Assembly (NCBI GenBank): GCA_038258425.1
Contig: JBBSPV010000024.1
Coordinates: 1 to 54,762, forward strand
Direction: 5' to 3'
Length of the DNA stretch: 54,762 nucleotides
From: DATLGB01 sp038258425
GTDB lineage: Bacteria > Actinomycetota > Thermoleophilia > Solirubrobacterales > Solirubrobacteraceae
Part shown: piece after piece, positions 16,817 to 24,772 of the stretch
How positions within the stretch are numbered: position 1 is the stretch's first letter
Layout: every line of letters starts with the position of its first letter
Made by a program: the position numbers and the translations under genes
Notes under the pieces: generated by a model
Database searches by the model: none
Told to the model about the DNA's origin: nothing
What the model saw: the letters and a program-made list of their open reading frames with translations, nothing else

Positions 16817-16979
16817 GCCTACGTGGTTGCTGAAGCCGGGCCGTCGAGTCTGGGAGGCCCTCGACGCGTCGAGCGTCGACCGTCGCGAAAGCTCGCTCGG
16901 CCCTGGGCGGAAGATGGCGCGGCGGCCGGATGTGCTTACGTCCACCGTATCGGTATCGACCAAGAGGAGTGGGACGCAG

Positions 16980-18350
16980 ATGAGCGATTACGCGGTGGTC
17001 AACCCGGCCACGGGCGAGACGGTCAAGACCTATCCGACGATCAGCGACGAGGAGCTCGACGGGGCGATCGGCCGGGCCGATCAGGCGCACCGGGAGTGGA
17101 ACCGGTCCTCGAGCGTCGAGGAGCGGGCAGCCCTGTTGCGCCGGGTCGCCGAGCTGCACACGGAGCGCCAGCAGGAGCTCGCGGAGATCATCGTGCGCGA
17201 GATGGGCAAGCCGATGGAGCAGTCGGTCGGCGAGGTGGAGTTCGCCGCCGCCATCTACGAGTTCTACGCCGACAACGCCGTCAAGCTCATGGCCGACGAG
17301 CCGATCGAGCTGCTCGAGGGCGAGGGCTCGGCCCTCATCCGCCGCAGCTCCTTCGGCGTCCTGCTCGGGATCATGCCGTGGAACTACCCGTACTACCAGG
17401 TGGCGCGCTTCGCCGGCCCGAACCTCGCGATCGGCAACACGATCCTCCTCAAGCACGCCCCCCAGTGCCCGGAGTCCGCGGCGGCGATGGAGGGGATCTT
17501 CCACGAGGCGGGCTTCCCTGAGGACGCCTACATCAACATCTACGCGACGAACGAGCAGATCGAGCACGTGATCGAGGACCCGCGGGTGCGGGGGGTCTCG
17601 CTCACCGGGTCGGAGCGGGCCGGTGCCGCGGTGGCCGAGATCGCGGGGCGCAACCTCAAGAAGGTCGTGCTCGAGCTCGGCGGGTCCGATCCGTTCCTGC
17701 TGCTCGGCACCGACGATCTCGACGCGACGGTCGAGGCGGCGGTGGGCGGGCGGCTGGAGAACACCGGTCAGGCGTGCAACGCGGCCAAGCGCTTCATCGT
17801 CTTGGACGAGCTCTACGAGCCGTTCATGGAGCGTTTCACGCAGGCCCTGACGGCCGTCGAGCCGGGCGACCCGACCTCGACGGAGACGACGATCGGCCCG
17901 CTCTCCTCGACGACCGCGACCGAGCGGCTCGAGGAGCAGGTCAAGCGCGCGGTCGACCAGGGCGTCGAGCTCGTCGCCGGCGGCCAGCGGGAGGGGAACT
18001 TCTACTCGACCACGATCCTGACCGGCATCACGCCCGAGCATGACGCCTACCGCGAGGAGTTCTTCGGGCCCGTGGCCTCCGTCTACCGGGTCGGCTCCGA
18101 GGCCGAGGCGGTCGAGCTCGCCAACGACACGCCGTTCGGCCTGGGCTCCTACGTGTTCACGAACGACTCGGAGCAGGCGCTGCGGGTCGCCGATCAGATC
18201 GAAGCCGGCATGGTCTTCGTCAACGCGGTGGGCGCCGAGGGCGCCGAGCTGCCGTTCGGCGGCGTCAAGCGCTCCGGATTCGGCCGCGAGCTCGGCCGCT
18301 ACGGCCTCGACGAGTTCGTCAACAAGAAGATGATCCGCGTCGCCGGCTGA
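16980..18350 (+). CDS. NAD(P)-dependent aldehyde dehydrogenase, succinate-semialdehyde dehydrogenase type
   Basis: A 456-residue ALDH. The family residues are Asn135 (PWNYP), Glu232 (VLELGGSDPFLL) and the nucleophile Cys266 (NTGQACNAAKRF). The short N-terminus (MSDYAVVNPATGETVKTYPT) and overall length match the short GabD-like succinate-semialdehyde dehydrogenases of actinobacteria. Shine-Dalgarno AGGAG stands upstream of ATG 16980. A divergent promoter pair lies in the 770-bp region before it, so it may share regulation with the Fe-S/FAD operon. Two hairpin repeats follow the stop and could end transcription. The aldehyde substrate is inferred from family resemblance. Confidence 0.88.
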   Translation: MSDYAVVNPATGETVKTYPTISDEELDGAIGRADQAHREWNRSSSVEERAALLRRVAELHTERQQELAEIIVREMGKPMEQSVGEVEFAAAIYEFYADNAVKLMADEPIELLEGEGSALIRRSSFGVLLGIMPWNYPYYQVARFAGPNLAIGNTILLKHAPQCPESAAAMEGIFHEAGFPEDAYINIYATNEQIEHVIEDPRVRGVSLTGSERAGAAVAEIAGRNLKKVVLELGGSDPFLLLGTDDLDATVEAAVGGRLENTGQACNAAKRFIVLDELYEPFMERFTQALTAVEPGDPTSTETTIGPLSSTTATERLEEQVKRAVDQGVELVAGGQREGNFYSTTILTGITPEHDAYREEFFGPVASVYRVGSEAEAVELANDTPFGLGSYVFTNDSEQALRVADQIEAGMVFVNAVGAEGAELPFGGVKRSGFGRELGRYGLDEFVNKKMIRVAG

Positions 18351-18370
18351 GCCGGCTCCCGGAGGGCGTC

Positions 18371-18477
18371 AGGCGGGTCAGCGTCGCGCGAGCGGCGCGT
18401 ATCCGCCTGTCGCCCCGGGGCGCGCCCGCGCAGGCGAGAGGCGGATCGCCGTCGCGCCGGCGGCGCGACACCGCCTC
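18371..18477. repeat. Two tandem copies of a GC-rich dyad (hairpin) repeat
   Basis: Copy 1 (18371-18408) and copy 2 (18438-18477) share the layout GGCGG - 8 nt - CGCGC - short loop - GGCGCG - 3 nt - CCGCC. Copy 2 has outer arms GAGGCGG/CCGCCTC. Each copy can fold into a long nested hairpin. They lie between the convergent ends of the aldehyde dehydrogenase gene and a small membrane-protein gene. They could be bidirectional terminators or members of a dispersed REP-like family. Confidence 0.7.
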
Positions 18478-18496
18478 TTGACCGCAACGGGCCGCC

Positions 18497-18724
18497 TCAG
18501 CGGCGGCGGACCTGGCCGAGCGCCCACAGCACCGCGAAGGCGATGGCCACGAGGGCGACGAGCAGCAGGACGGTCTGGACCAGGCCGATGATGACGCCGG
18601 CGGCGAGCCGCAGCACGAGGATGACGGCGATCGCGATGACCGCCCAGCCGACGACCGTCCGGCCGAGGGTCGTCAGGCGTTGCCCGACGGTGCGCTGCGG
18701 CTCGAGGCGGTTTCCGGGTTCCAT
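18497..18724 (-). CDS. Small membrane protein
   Basis: 75 residues with two hydrophobic helices (VVGWAVIAIAVILVLRLAAG, then VQTVLLLVALVAIAFAVLWA) and an Arg-rich end. No family is recognised. The sequence is well formed with normal codon use, and a -10 box (TATTCT) ends 6 nt before ATG 18724, supporting expression. It is followed by the hairpin repeats. Confidence 0.7.
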   Translation of the reverse strand: MEPGNRLEPQRTVGQRLTTLGRTVVGWAVIAIAVILVLRLAAGVIIGLVQTVLLLVALVAIAFAVLWALGQVRRR

Positions 18725-18730
18725 GCCTTC

Positions 18731-18736
18731 AGAATA
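18731..18736 (-). promoter_or_regulatory. -10 box, small membrane protein, probably leaderless
   Basis: TATTCT ends 6 nt before ATG 18724. Confidence 0.5.
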
Positions 18737-18737
18737 G

Positions 18738-19022
18738 TCAGCGCCGCGCGCTCGCCGGCTCGATGCCGACCTCGGGGAACTCGAGCTCGCTCCCGCACCG
18801 CGTGCAGATCGCGTCGTAGAGCGGGACGACCTTGCCGCACGTCGGGCACGCGCGCCGGACCTCGTCCGTCTCGTGCCGATACAGGACAGCGATGAGGACG
18901 CCGAGGAAGGGGATGATCACCCCGAGGGCGACGAAGAACCAGATGAAGAAGGACGAGCCCTTGGACCGGCCCAGCAGGCCCGCCCACAGAGCCGAGACGC
19001 CGAGGACGAAGAGGTACTCCAC
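18738..19022 (-). CDS. Membrane protein with C-terminal zinc ribbon
   Basis: 94 residues. A first helix (MEYLFVLGVSALWAGLLGRS) and a second (FFIWFFVALGVIIPFLGVLI) are followed by a cytoplasmic zinc ribbon with CPTCGK and CTRCGSE (two CxxC pairs about 15 residues apart). Such two-helix plus zinc-ribbon proteins are common in Thermoleophilia, but their job is unknown. GTG 19022 has no Shine-Dalgarno sequence; TATCCT ends 7 nt upstream. Confidence 0.8.
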   Translation of the reverse strand: MEYLFVLGVSALWAGLLGRSKGSSFFIWFFVALGVIIPFLGVLIAVLYRHETDEVRRACPTCGKVVPLYDAICTRCGSELEFPEVGIEPASARR

Positions 19023-19029
19023 GTCCTCG

Positions 19030-19035
19030 AGGATA
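19030..19035 (-). promoter_or_regulatory. -10 box, zinc-ribbon protein, probably leaderless
   Basis: TATCCT ends 7 nt before GTG 19022. Confidence 0.5.
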
Positions 19036-19043
19036 GGCGCGGG

Positions 19044-19226
19044 CTAGTCGTGCATGCGCGTCAGGTGCGCAAAGCGCTCCGCCCGGGGAGCGAGTGTGCG
19101 CTGGGCCGCGCGAACGCGGCGAAGGGCGTCGGTGCGATCGAGCGGATGGCGGCGGTCCGTCGCCGTGACGAGCCGCAGCCGGCGGCTCGTGGCCGTGGCG
19201 ATCGCGGTGGGGTGGCGTGCCTGCAT
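19044..19226 (-). CDS. Small basic hypothetical protein
   Basis: 60 residues, rich in Arg, Thr and Ala, with RTDALRRVRAAQRTLAPRAE in the second half; no family recognised. A strong Shine-Dalgarno (GGGAGGA about 8 nt upstream) supports ATG 19226. This ribosome-binding site sets it apart from its leaderless neighbours. The stop is 8 bp before the -10 box of the zinc-ribbon gene, and codon use is plausible. Confidence 0.5.
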   Translation of the reverse strand: MQARHPTAIATATSRRLRLVTATDRRHPLDRTDALRRVRAAQRTLAPRAERFAHLTRMHD

Positions 19227-19294
19227 GGCGGCATCCTCCCTCGTGGAGCCCGGCGCGGATATGGCCATCCGGAGAACATCCGGTGGCCATTCGG

Positions 19295-19942
19295 TCAACC
19301 CACGCCGCTGCGGGCGGCGGTCACCGCGGCGTCCAGCCCCGGCCGCGCCCGCCGGGGCAAGCGCCGGCGCAGGCGCCAGGGCGCGCCGGAGAAGGCGCCG
19401 TTGGCGACCGTCGCGAAGCCCACCTCGTCCTCGCGCAGGGCGAGCAGCAGGTGCGCCACCCGGTCGCCGGTGGGCAGCGCCGGGTCGGGCACGAGCACGC
19501 AGAAGCAATGCAGCCGCCGGGCGCCCGGCCGCACGAGCACGGCGCCGACGGGGCCGACGAGCCAGGCGCCGAGCCGGCCGCGCTCGAGCACGAGGCCGGT
19601 GCGCTCGAGCAGGTCGCGCGCGTCGTGGCCGACGAGGTCGCCGAGCAGGCCGAGCGCGATGCGCTCCGGCGCGGGCTCCGTGCGCCGGCCGGGCCGCAGG
19701 ACCTTGGCGCCGCGGTTCGCGTAGAGCTCGGGGATCGCCCAGGCGTGCGCGAAGAAGATCAGCGCGAGCGGGAAGGTCCACGGCGACAACACCAGCAGCA
19801 GCACGCCGGTGAGGCCGAAGCCGACGGCGTGGAACAGGCTCGTGCCGGTCCAGCGGCGGCCCGCCTCGCGCAGGCGCGCGTCGTCGACGCGCGGCCGCCA
19901 CGCGACGGCCGCGGTCTCGGGCAGGACGGCGGCGTCAGCCAC
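19295..19942 (-). CDS. Conserved hypothetical membrane-associated protein
   Basis: 215 residues. Two hydrophobic segments (FHAVGFGLTGVLLLVLSPWT and FPLALIFFAHAWAIPELYAN, near 37-76) are followed by a soluble domain with repeated Leu/Gly (RIALGLLGDLVGHDARDLLE). The rest has a pattern of beta strands and Arg. I know no function; proteins of this layout occur in Solirubrobacterales. The ATG at 19942 overlaps the upstream 74-residue gene by 8 nt, so the two are one operon. Confidence 0.7.
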   Translation of the reverse strand: MADAAVLPETAAVAWRPRVDDARLREAGRRWTGTSLFHAVGFGLTGVLLLVLSPWTFPLALIFFAHAWAIPELYANRGAKVLRPGRRTEPAPERIALGLLGDLVGHDARDLLERTGLVLERGRLGAWLVGPVGAVLVRPGARRLHCFCVLVPDPALPTGDRVAHLLLALREDEVGFATVANGAFSGAPWRLRRRLPRRARPGLDAAVTAARSGVG

Positions 19943-20159
19943 CGGCGATAGGTCGCCGCAGGATCACCGTGTCGGCGTCCGCCGGCAGCGCGGTGATCTG
20001 CTGCGCGTGACCCTCGCCGCGCGTGACCACGGCGTAGTAGCCGAGGTCGAGCTGCTCGCGCAGGGCGCGGGTGGCCGCCTCGGCCGCCGGGGCGTCCTCG
20101 GCCGTCCACGTCGCGAGCGTCGTGTGCCCGGTCTGGTCCATGCGGATGAGCTTCGCCAT
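19935..20159 (-). CDS. Small conserved hypothetical protein
   Basis: 74 residues, MAKLIRMDQTGHTTLATWTA at the start and VTRGEGHAQQITALPADADT near the end. The strand-helix-strand pattern suggests a small folded domain; the family is not recognised. It is the first gene of a two-gene unit with the 215-residue protein (8-nt overlap). TACCAT ends 6 nt before the ATG, again without a Shine-Dalgarno sequence. Confidence 0.7.
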   Translation of the reverse strand: MAKLIRMDQTGHTTLATWTAEDAPAAEAATRALREQLDLGYYAVVTRGEGHAQQITALPADADTVILRRPIAGG

Positions 20160-20165
20160 GGGCCG

Positions 20166-20171
20166 ATGGTA
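20166..20171 (-). promoter_or_regulatory. -10 box, 74-residue gene, probably leaderless
   Basis: TACCAT ends 6 nt before ATG 20159. Confidence 0.5.
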
Positions 20172-20206
20172 CGCCCGCGGGGCGCCGTCCGCACCCCCTC
20201 TCGGGC

Positions 20207-21613
20207 TTACACCCCGAGCTGGGCGCGGATGAGCGCCTGGACCCGGGCGCCGTCCGCGCGGCCCTTGGTCTCGCGCATGATGGGGCCCATGAGCGCCCCC
20301 GCGGCCTTCGGGTTGCCGCCGCGGATGCGCTCCACGACGTCGGGGTGCTCCGTGATCACGCGGGCCACGAGGGCCTCGAGCTCCGCGTCGTCGCCGTCCA
20401 TGGCGCCGAGCCCCTCACGCTCGACGACCGTCGCGGGCTCGCCGCCCTCGGCGACGAGGACCTCGAGCACCCGCCGCCCGGCGTCGCCGGTGACCTGCCC
20501 CGCCTCGACGAGCGCGACCAGGCCGGCCAGCGCGTCGGGCGTGACCGCGCCGGTCTCCGGCGTCCGCTCGAGCCAGTTGGCCACCACGCGGGGCGCCGGT
20601 GCCGGCTCGCCCGCAGCGTCCAGCGCGGCCTCGAAGAACGCGCCCCGCTGCGGCCGCCACGTCAGCGTCCGCGCCTGCTCCGTCGGCAGGCCGAGGGCCT
20701 CGTAGCGCGCGATGCGATCCGCCGGAAGCTCGGGCAGCGCCGTGCGGGCCCGCTCGAGCATCTCCGGCGTCGGCGCCACGGGGACGAGGTCGGGCTCGGG
20801 GAAGTAGCGGTAGTCGTGCGCCTCCTCCTTGGAGCGCAGCGGCGTCAGCGACCCCGTCCGCGGGTCGAAGTGCAGCGTCTCCTGGACCACCGCGCCGCCA
20901 CCCTCGATGAGCGCGACCTGGCGCGCGACCTCGGCGCGGATGCCCGCCTCGAGATACGCGAAGGAGTTCATGTTCTTCAGCTCGGTCTTCGTCCCGAGCG
21001 CCGTGGTCCCGGCGGGGCGCACGGAGACGTTGGCGTCGCAGCGCAGCGACCCCTGGCTCATGTCGACGTCGGAGACGCCGAGCTGGCGCAGCGTCTCGCG
21101 CAGCAGGATGAGCCACTCGCGCGCCTGCTCGCCGCTGCGCAGGTCGGGCTCCGTGACGATCTCGGCCAGCGGCGTGCCGCCGCGGTTGTAGTCCACGACG
21201 CTCGCGTCGGCGCCGTGGATGCGCCCCGAGCTCCCCTCGTGGACGAGCTTGGCGGCGTCCTCCTCGAGGTGGATGCGGTGCAGGCGCACGTCTCCGAGCC
21301 GCCCGCCCGCGCACAGCGGGACGTCGTACTGGGAGATCTGGTAGCCCTTGGCCAGGTCGGGATAGAAGTAGTTCTTGCGGTGGAAGATCGAGCGCGGGGC
21401 GAGCTCGCAGCCGAAGGCCAGGCCCATGAGCAGGCCGTAGTGGATCGCCTCCGCGTTGACCACCGGCAGCGAGCCGGGCAGCCCGAGGCAGACCGGGCAG
21501 GTGTGGACGTTGGGGTCGTCGCCGAAGGCGAGCGCGCAGCCGCAGAACATCTTCGTCCGCGTGCCGAGCTGGACGTGGATCTCCAGTCCGATGACCGGCT
21601 CGAAGTCCGTCAC
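20207..21613 (-). CDS. gatB: Aspartyl/glutamyl-tRNA amidotransferase subunit B
   Basis: 468 residues. The N-terminus FEPVIGLEIHVQLGTRTKMF is the GatB hallmark, followed by the zinc/cradle region (CGCALAFGDDPNVHTCPVC) and SIFHRKNYFYPDLAKGYQIS. The C-terminal helical and YqeY-like tail (about 320-468) binds tRNA. The enzyme amidates Glu-tRNA(Gln) and/or Asp-tRNA(Asn), so this organism probably lacks glutaminyl- and/or asparaginyl-tRNA synthetase. GTG 21613 overlaps the gatA stop by 4 nt (GTGA). It is the last gene of gatC-gatA-gatB. Confidence 0.96.
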   Translation of the reverse strand: MTDFEPVIGLEIHVQLGTRTKMFCGCALAFGDDPNVHTCPVCLGLPGSLPVVNAEAIHYGLLMGLAFGCELAPRSIFHRKNYFYPDLAKGYQISQYDVPLCAGGRLGDVRLHRIHLEEDAAKLVHEGSSGRIHGADASVVDYNRGGTPLAEIVTEPDLRSGEQAREWLILLRETLRQLGVSDVDMSQGSLRCDANVSVRPAGTTALGTKTELKNMNSFAYLEAGIRAEVARQVALIEGGGAVVQETLHFDPRTGSLTPLRSKEEAHDYRYFPEPDLVPVAPTPEMLERARTALPELPADRIARYEALGLPTEQARTLTWRPQRGAFFEAALDAAGEPAPAPRVVANWLERTPETGAVTPDALAGLVALVEAGQVTGDAGRRVLEVLVAEGGEPATVVEREGLGAMDGDDAELEALVARVITEHPDVVERIRGGNPKAAGALMGPIMRETKGRADGARVQALIRAQLGV

Positions 21614-23055
21614 GCCGCCGCCACCCGGGCCGGCGAGCCGTCGAAGGCCAGCGCCCGCTCGAGGGCGTGCGCGGCCTCGAGGATGCGGTTCTCGCTGAAG
21701 GCCGGCCCGCAGAGCTGCAGCCCGGTCGGCAGGCCCTCGCTGAGCCCGTTGGGAATCGAGATGCCCGGGATGCCGGCGAGGCTCATGGGCACCGTGCAGT
21801 AGTCGTTGAGGTACATGGCCACCGGGTCGGCGGTCTTGGCCCCGAGCTCGAAGGCGACGCCCGGCGCGGTCGGGGTGGCGATCAGGTCCACGCCGGCGAA
21901 GGCCGCCTCGAAGTCGCGGGCAATGAGCGTGCGCACCTGCTGGGCGCGCCCGTAGTAGGCGTCGTAGTAGCCCGAGGAGAGCGCGTAGGTCCCGATCAGG
22001 ATGCGCCGCTTGACCTCCGGCCCGAAGCCGGCCGCTCGGGTCGCTGAGTACATGGAGAGCAGGTCGCCGTCGCCCGGGACGCGCAGGCCGTAGCGGACGC
22101 CGTCGAAGCGCGCGAGGTTGCTCGAGCACTCCGCCGGGGCGATCAGGTAGTAGGCGGCGAGCGCCTGCGGGGCGTGCGGCAGCGAGATCGTCGTGACCTC
22201 GGCGCCGAGGTGGCGCGCGAGGTCCAGCGACGCGTCGAAGCTCGCCTGCACGCCCGGCTCGATGCCCTCCCCGGTGAGCTCGTCCGGGACGCCGAGGCGC
22301 ACGCCGCGCAGATCGGTGGCGCCCGGGGCGCGGACGGGCTCGGGGTGGCCGAGCGAGGTGGCGTCGGCCGGGTCGGCGCCCTGCATGGCCTGCAGCAGCA
22401 GCGCCGCGTCGGTGACGTCGCGGGTGAACGGCCCGGCCTGGTCGAGCGAGGAGGCGAAGGCGATCATCCCGTAGCGGCTGACCGAGCCGTAGGTCGGCTT
22501 GAGCCCCACCACGCCGCACAGCGCGGCGGGCTGGCGGATGGAGCCGCCGGTGTCCGTGCCGATCGCCCACGGCACGAGCCCGGCGGCGACGGCCGCGGCG
22601 CTGCCGCCGGAGGACCCGCCGGGCACCCGGGTGGTGTCCCACGGGTTGCGGACCGGCCCGAAGGCGGAGTTCTCGTTGGAGGAGCCCATGGCGAACTCGT
22701 CCTGGTTCGTCTTGGCCACCACCGGGGCGCCGGCCTCGCGCAGGCGCCGCACGGCGGTGGCGGTGTAGGGCGGCCGGTAGCCCTCGAGGATCCGCGAGCC
22801 GGCCTGGCTCGGGATGCCCTGGGTGCAGAAGAGGTCCTTGACGCCCACGGGTACGCCGGCCAACGGGCCGCCCTCCGCGAGCGCGGACGGGTCTGGCTCG
22901 GCCTCGTCCGAGACCCAGGTGAAGCAGTTGAGCTCGTCGGCGGCGGCGCGGGCGCGGTAGGCGCGCCAGAGCTCGGCCGGGTCGAGCTCGCCCTCGCGCA
23001 CGTGCCGGGCGGCCTGCGCGCCCGTGAGCTCGAGCAGCTCGGGCCGGCGGATCAC
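21610..23055 (-). CDS. gatA: Aspartyl/glutamyl-tRNA amidotransferase subunit A
   Basis: 481-residue amidase-signature enzyme that hydrolyses glutamine and channels ammonia to GatB. The signature region includes the catalytic lysine (GVPVGVKDLFCTQGIPSQAG) and the serine-rich motif RVPGGSSGGSAAAVAAG with DTGGSIRQPAALCG. The C-terminus SLAGIPGISIPNGLSEGLPT is typical. GTG 23055 overlaps the gatC stop by 4 nt (GTGA), one of three such overlaps in this neighbourhood. Length and motifs agree with a working subunit. Confidence 0.96.
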   Translation of the reverse strand: MIRRPELLELTGAQAARHVREGELDPAELWRAYRARAAADELNCFTWVSDEAEPDPSALAEGGPLAGVPVGVKDLFCTQGIPSQAGSRILEGYRPPYTATAVRRLREAGAPVVAKTNQDEFAMGSSNENSAFGPVRNPWDTTRVPGGSSGGSAAAVAAGLVPWAIGTDTGGSIRQPAALCGVVGLKPTYGSVSRYGMIAFASSLDQAGPFTRDVTDAALLLQAMQGADPADATSLGHPEPVRAPGATDLRGVRLGVPDELTGEGIEPGVQASFDASLDLARHLGAEVTTISLPHAPQALAAYYLIAPAECSSNLARFDGVRYGLRVPGDGDLLSMYSATRAAGFGPEVKRRILIGTYALSSGYYDAYYGRAQQVRTLIARDFEAAFAGVDLIATPTAPGVAFELGAKTADPVAMYLNDYCTVPMSLAGIPGISIPNGLSEGLPTGLQLCGPAFSENRILEAAHALERALAFDGSPARVAAA

Positions 23056-23357
23056 GCGCCCGTCTCCGACCCCGCGCCGGGGCTCGGCACCCGGAAGCCG
23101 CCGTCGGCGGCGTCCGGCGCCTGGTCGAGCGCGACGCGGGCGGGCAGGCTCGGCCGCGGCTCGTCCGGGCGCAGGACGTTCTCGACGGCGACGACGTGCG
23201 AGGTCGGCGGCACGTCCTCGAGGTCGCCGAGCTCGCCGATCGTGTCGATCCACTCGACGACGCGCGACAGCTCGCCGCCGAAGCGGTCCAGCTCGTCCTC
23301 GCTGAGCTCCAGGCGCGCGAGGCGCGCGACGTGGAGCACCTGATCCCGGCTCAGCAT
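23052..23357 (-). CDS. gatC: Aspartyl/glutamyl-tRNA amidotransferase subunit C
   Basis: 101 residues; MLSRDQVLHVARLARLELSE and the following ELDRFGGELSRVVEWID match GatC, which wraps GatA and GatB together. PTSHVVAVENVLRPDEPRPS is the conserved C-terminal part. It is the first gene of the operon. TAGACT ends 9 nt before the ATG; the box also contains the TAG stop of the upstream membrane-protein gene. Confidence 0.92.
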   Translation of the reverse strand: MLSRDQVLHVARLARLELSEDELDRFGGELSRVVEWIDTIGELGDLEDVPPTSHVVAVENVLRPDEPRPSLPARVALDQAPDAADGGFRVPSPGAGSETGA

Positions 23358-23366
23358 GCGGCGGAG

Positions 23367-23372
23367 AGTCTA
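23367..23372 (-). promoter_or_regulatory. -10 box of gatCAB, probably leaderless
   Basis: TAGACT ends 9 nt before the gatC ATG and overlaps the stop of the upstream gene. Confidence 0.45.
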
Positions 23373-23879
23373 GGAACGCGGTTCGGCGGCCGTCGCCGGC
23401 GGGGCCGGCATGGTTCGAGCCTCCGGCGCCGGGCGCAGGGCCGGCGCGGCCGGGTTGCGCAGGGCCAGGAAGGCCCCACCGAAGGTCACGAGCGTCGCCC
23501 CCGCGCCGAGGAACTGGCCCCAGGCGCGCTCCACGGTCGGCGCGGGACCGGCGAAGGAGATCGTCACGTCGCCGAGCGCGCCGTCGGGCACGAACAGCAG
23601 CCGGATGAGGACGAGCAGCACGCCGAGGCCGGCGACCGTCACCGTGACGACGTCCACTGCCACGGGCACCGCCGGCGCGTCGCGCGTGACGGTCACGACC
23701 ACGAGCGCCAGCGCGAGCACGCCGACGAGGGCGAGCCAGAGGTCGAGCACCGAGAGCGTCTCCCAGCCGCTGCCCGACGCGCCGCCGAGCCGGTACCACG
23801 GTGTCCACAGCGAAACCAGCAGGACGAGCCCGGCGAGGCCGGTGAGCCAGTCCGCGGGCCGCAGCCGTCGCAGGTCCAT
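23370..23879 (-). CDS. Hypothetical four-helix membrane protein
   Basis: 169 residues with about four hydrophobic segments (WLTGLAGLVLLVSLWTPWYR, LWLALVGVLALALVVVTVT, AVDVVTVTVAGLGVLLVLIR, AGATLVTFGGAFLALRNPAA) and a proline/alanine-rich tail. I recognise no family; similar tetraspan proteins are common in actinobacteria. TAGGTT ends 6 nt before ATG 23879. Its stop forms part of the gatC -10 box, so the two units touch. Confidence 0.7.
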   Translation of the reverse strand: MDLRRLRPADWLTGLAGLVLLVSLWTPWYRLGGASGSGWETLSVLDLWLALVGVLALALVVVTVTRDAPAVPVAVDVVTVTVAGLGVLLVLIRLLFVPDGALGDVTISFAGPAPTVERAWGQFLGAGATLVTFGGAFLALRNPAAPALRPAPEARTMPAPPATAAEPRS

Positions 23880-23885
23880 GCCGGC

Positions 23886-23891
23886 AACCTA
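23886..23891 (-). promoter_or_regulatory. -10 box, four-helix membrane protein, probably leaderless
   Basis: TAGGTT ends 6 nt before ATG 23879. Confidence 0.5.
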
Positions 23892-23920
23892 CCCGGCGCG
23901 CGCGGGGGCGCGTCGCCGGC

Positions 23921-24772
23921 TCACGCCGCCTGGGCCCGCGCGGCCTGGACCGTGTTGCGCAGGAGCATGGCGATGGTCATGGGCCCCACCCCGCGCGGGA
24001 CGGGCGTGATGTACGCCGCCCTCTCGGCGGCCTCGGCGAAGGCGACGTCGCCGCGCAGACCCGCCTCTGTCCGGTTGATGCCGACGTCCATGACCGCCGC
24101 ACCGGGCTTGACCCAGTCGCCGCGGACCATCTCCGCGCGCCCGACGGCGGCGACCAGCACGTCGGCGCGCGCGCACACGGCCGGGAGGTCGCGGGTGCGC
24201 GAGTGGCAGATCGTCACCGTCGCGTTGGCCGCGAGCAGCAGCTGGGCGACCGGCTTGCCCACGAGGTCCGAGCGCCCGAGCACGACGGCCTCGGCGCCCT
24301 CGAGCGCGACGTCGTGGCGGCGCAGGAGCTCCATGACGCCCGACGGCGTGCACGGCCGCAGGCCGGGCCTGCCCTGGGCCAGCAGGCCGGCGGAGATCGG
24401 CGTGAGCCCGTCCACGTCCTTGGCGGGCTCGATCAGCGTCGTCAGCGCGGGTCCGTCGACCTGCGGTGGGGTCGGCAGCTGCAGCAGGATGCCGGACACC
24501 GCCGGGTCGTCGTTGAGGTCCTGCAGGACGGCCGCGACCTCGTCGTGGCGGACGTCGGCGGCGAGGTGGTGGTCGAAGGCCGTGATGCCGGCCTCGGCGC
24601 AGGCGCGCTGCTTGTTGGCCACGTAGATCGCCGAGGCCGGATCGTCGCCCACGAGCACCGTCGCCAGGCCCGGCGGCTCGCGGCCCGCGGCGACCCAGGC
24701 CGCGACCTCGGCCGCGACCTCCCCGCGCACCGCCGCCGCGGCGGCGGTCCCGTCGATCGTCGTCGCCGTCAC
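23921..24772 (-). CDS. folD: Bifunctional methylenetetrahydrofolate dehydrogenase/cyclohydrolase
   Basis: 283 residues. Substrate motifs are YVANKQRACAEAGI (with the catalytic Lys) and QLPTPPQVD; the NADP-binding part is PCTPSGVMELLRRHDVALEG with VVLGRSDLVGKPVAQLLL. It ends TPVPRGVGPMTIAMLLRNTV, as in all FolD. It interconverts methylene-, methenyl- and formyl-THF for one-carbon metabolism. GTG 24772 overlaps the pcrA stop by 4 nt (GTGA), so it is translated behind the helicase. Confidence 0.95.
   Translation of the reverse strand: MTATTIDGTAAAAAVRGEVAAEVAAWVAAGREPPGLATVLVGDDPASAIYVANKQRACAEAGITAFDHHLAADVRHDEVAAVLQDLNDDPAVSGILLQLPTPPQVDGPALTTLIEPAKDVDGLTPISAGLLAQGRPGLRPCTPSGVMELLRRHDVALEGAEAVVLGRSDLVGKPVAQLLLAANATVTICHSRTRDLPAVCARADVLVAAVGRAEMVRGDWVKPGAAVMDVGINRTEAGLRGDVAFAEAAERAAYITPVPRGVGPMTIAMLLRNTVQAARAQAA

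Larger units (their letters stand above)
16210..16979. other. 770-bp divergent regulatory region
   Basis: I see no credible gene here. The frame leading into the aldehyde dehydrogenase is open but Arg/Ser-rich and unlike any protein. The stretch around 16370-16500 is less GC-rich than its surroundings. It contains opposed promoters (16285-16313 minus, 16789-16816 plus) and a perfect 14-bp palindrome CTCGACGCGTCGAG at 16860-16873, downstream of the plus-strand promoter. Long leaders or a small RNA are possible. Confidence 0.55.
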
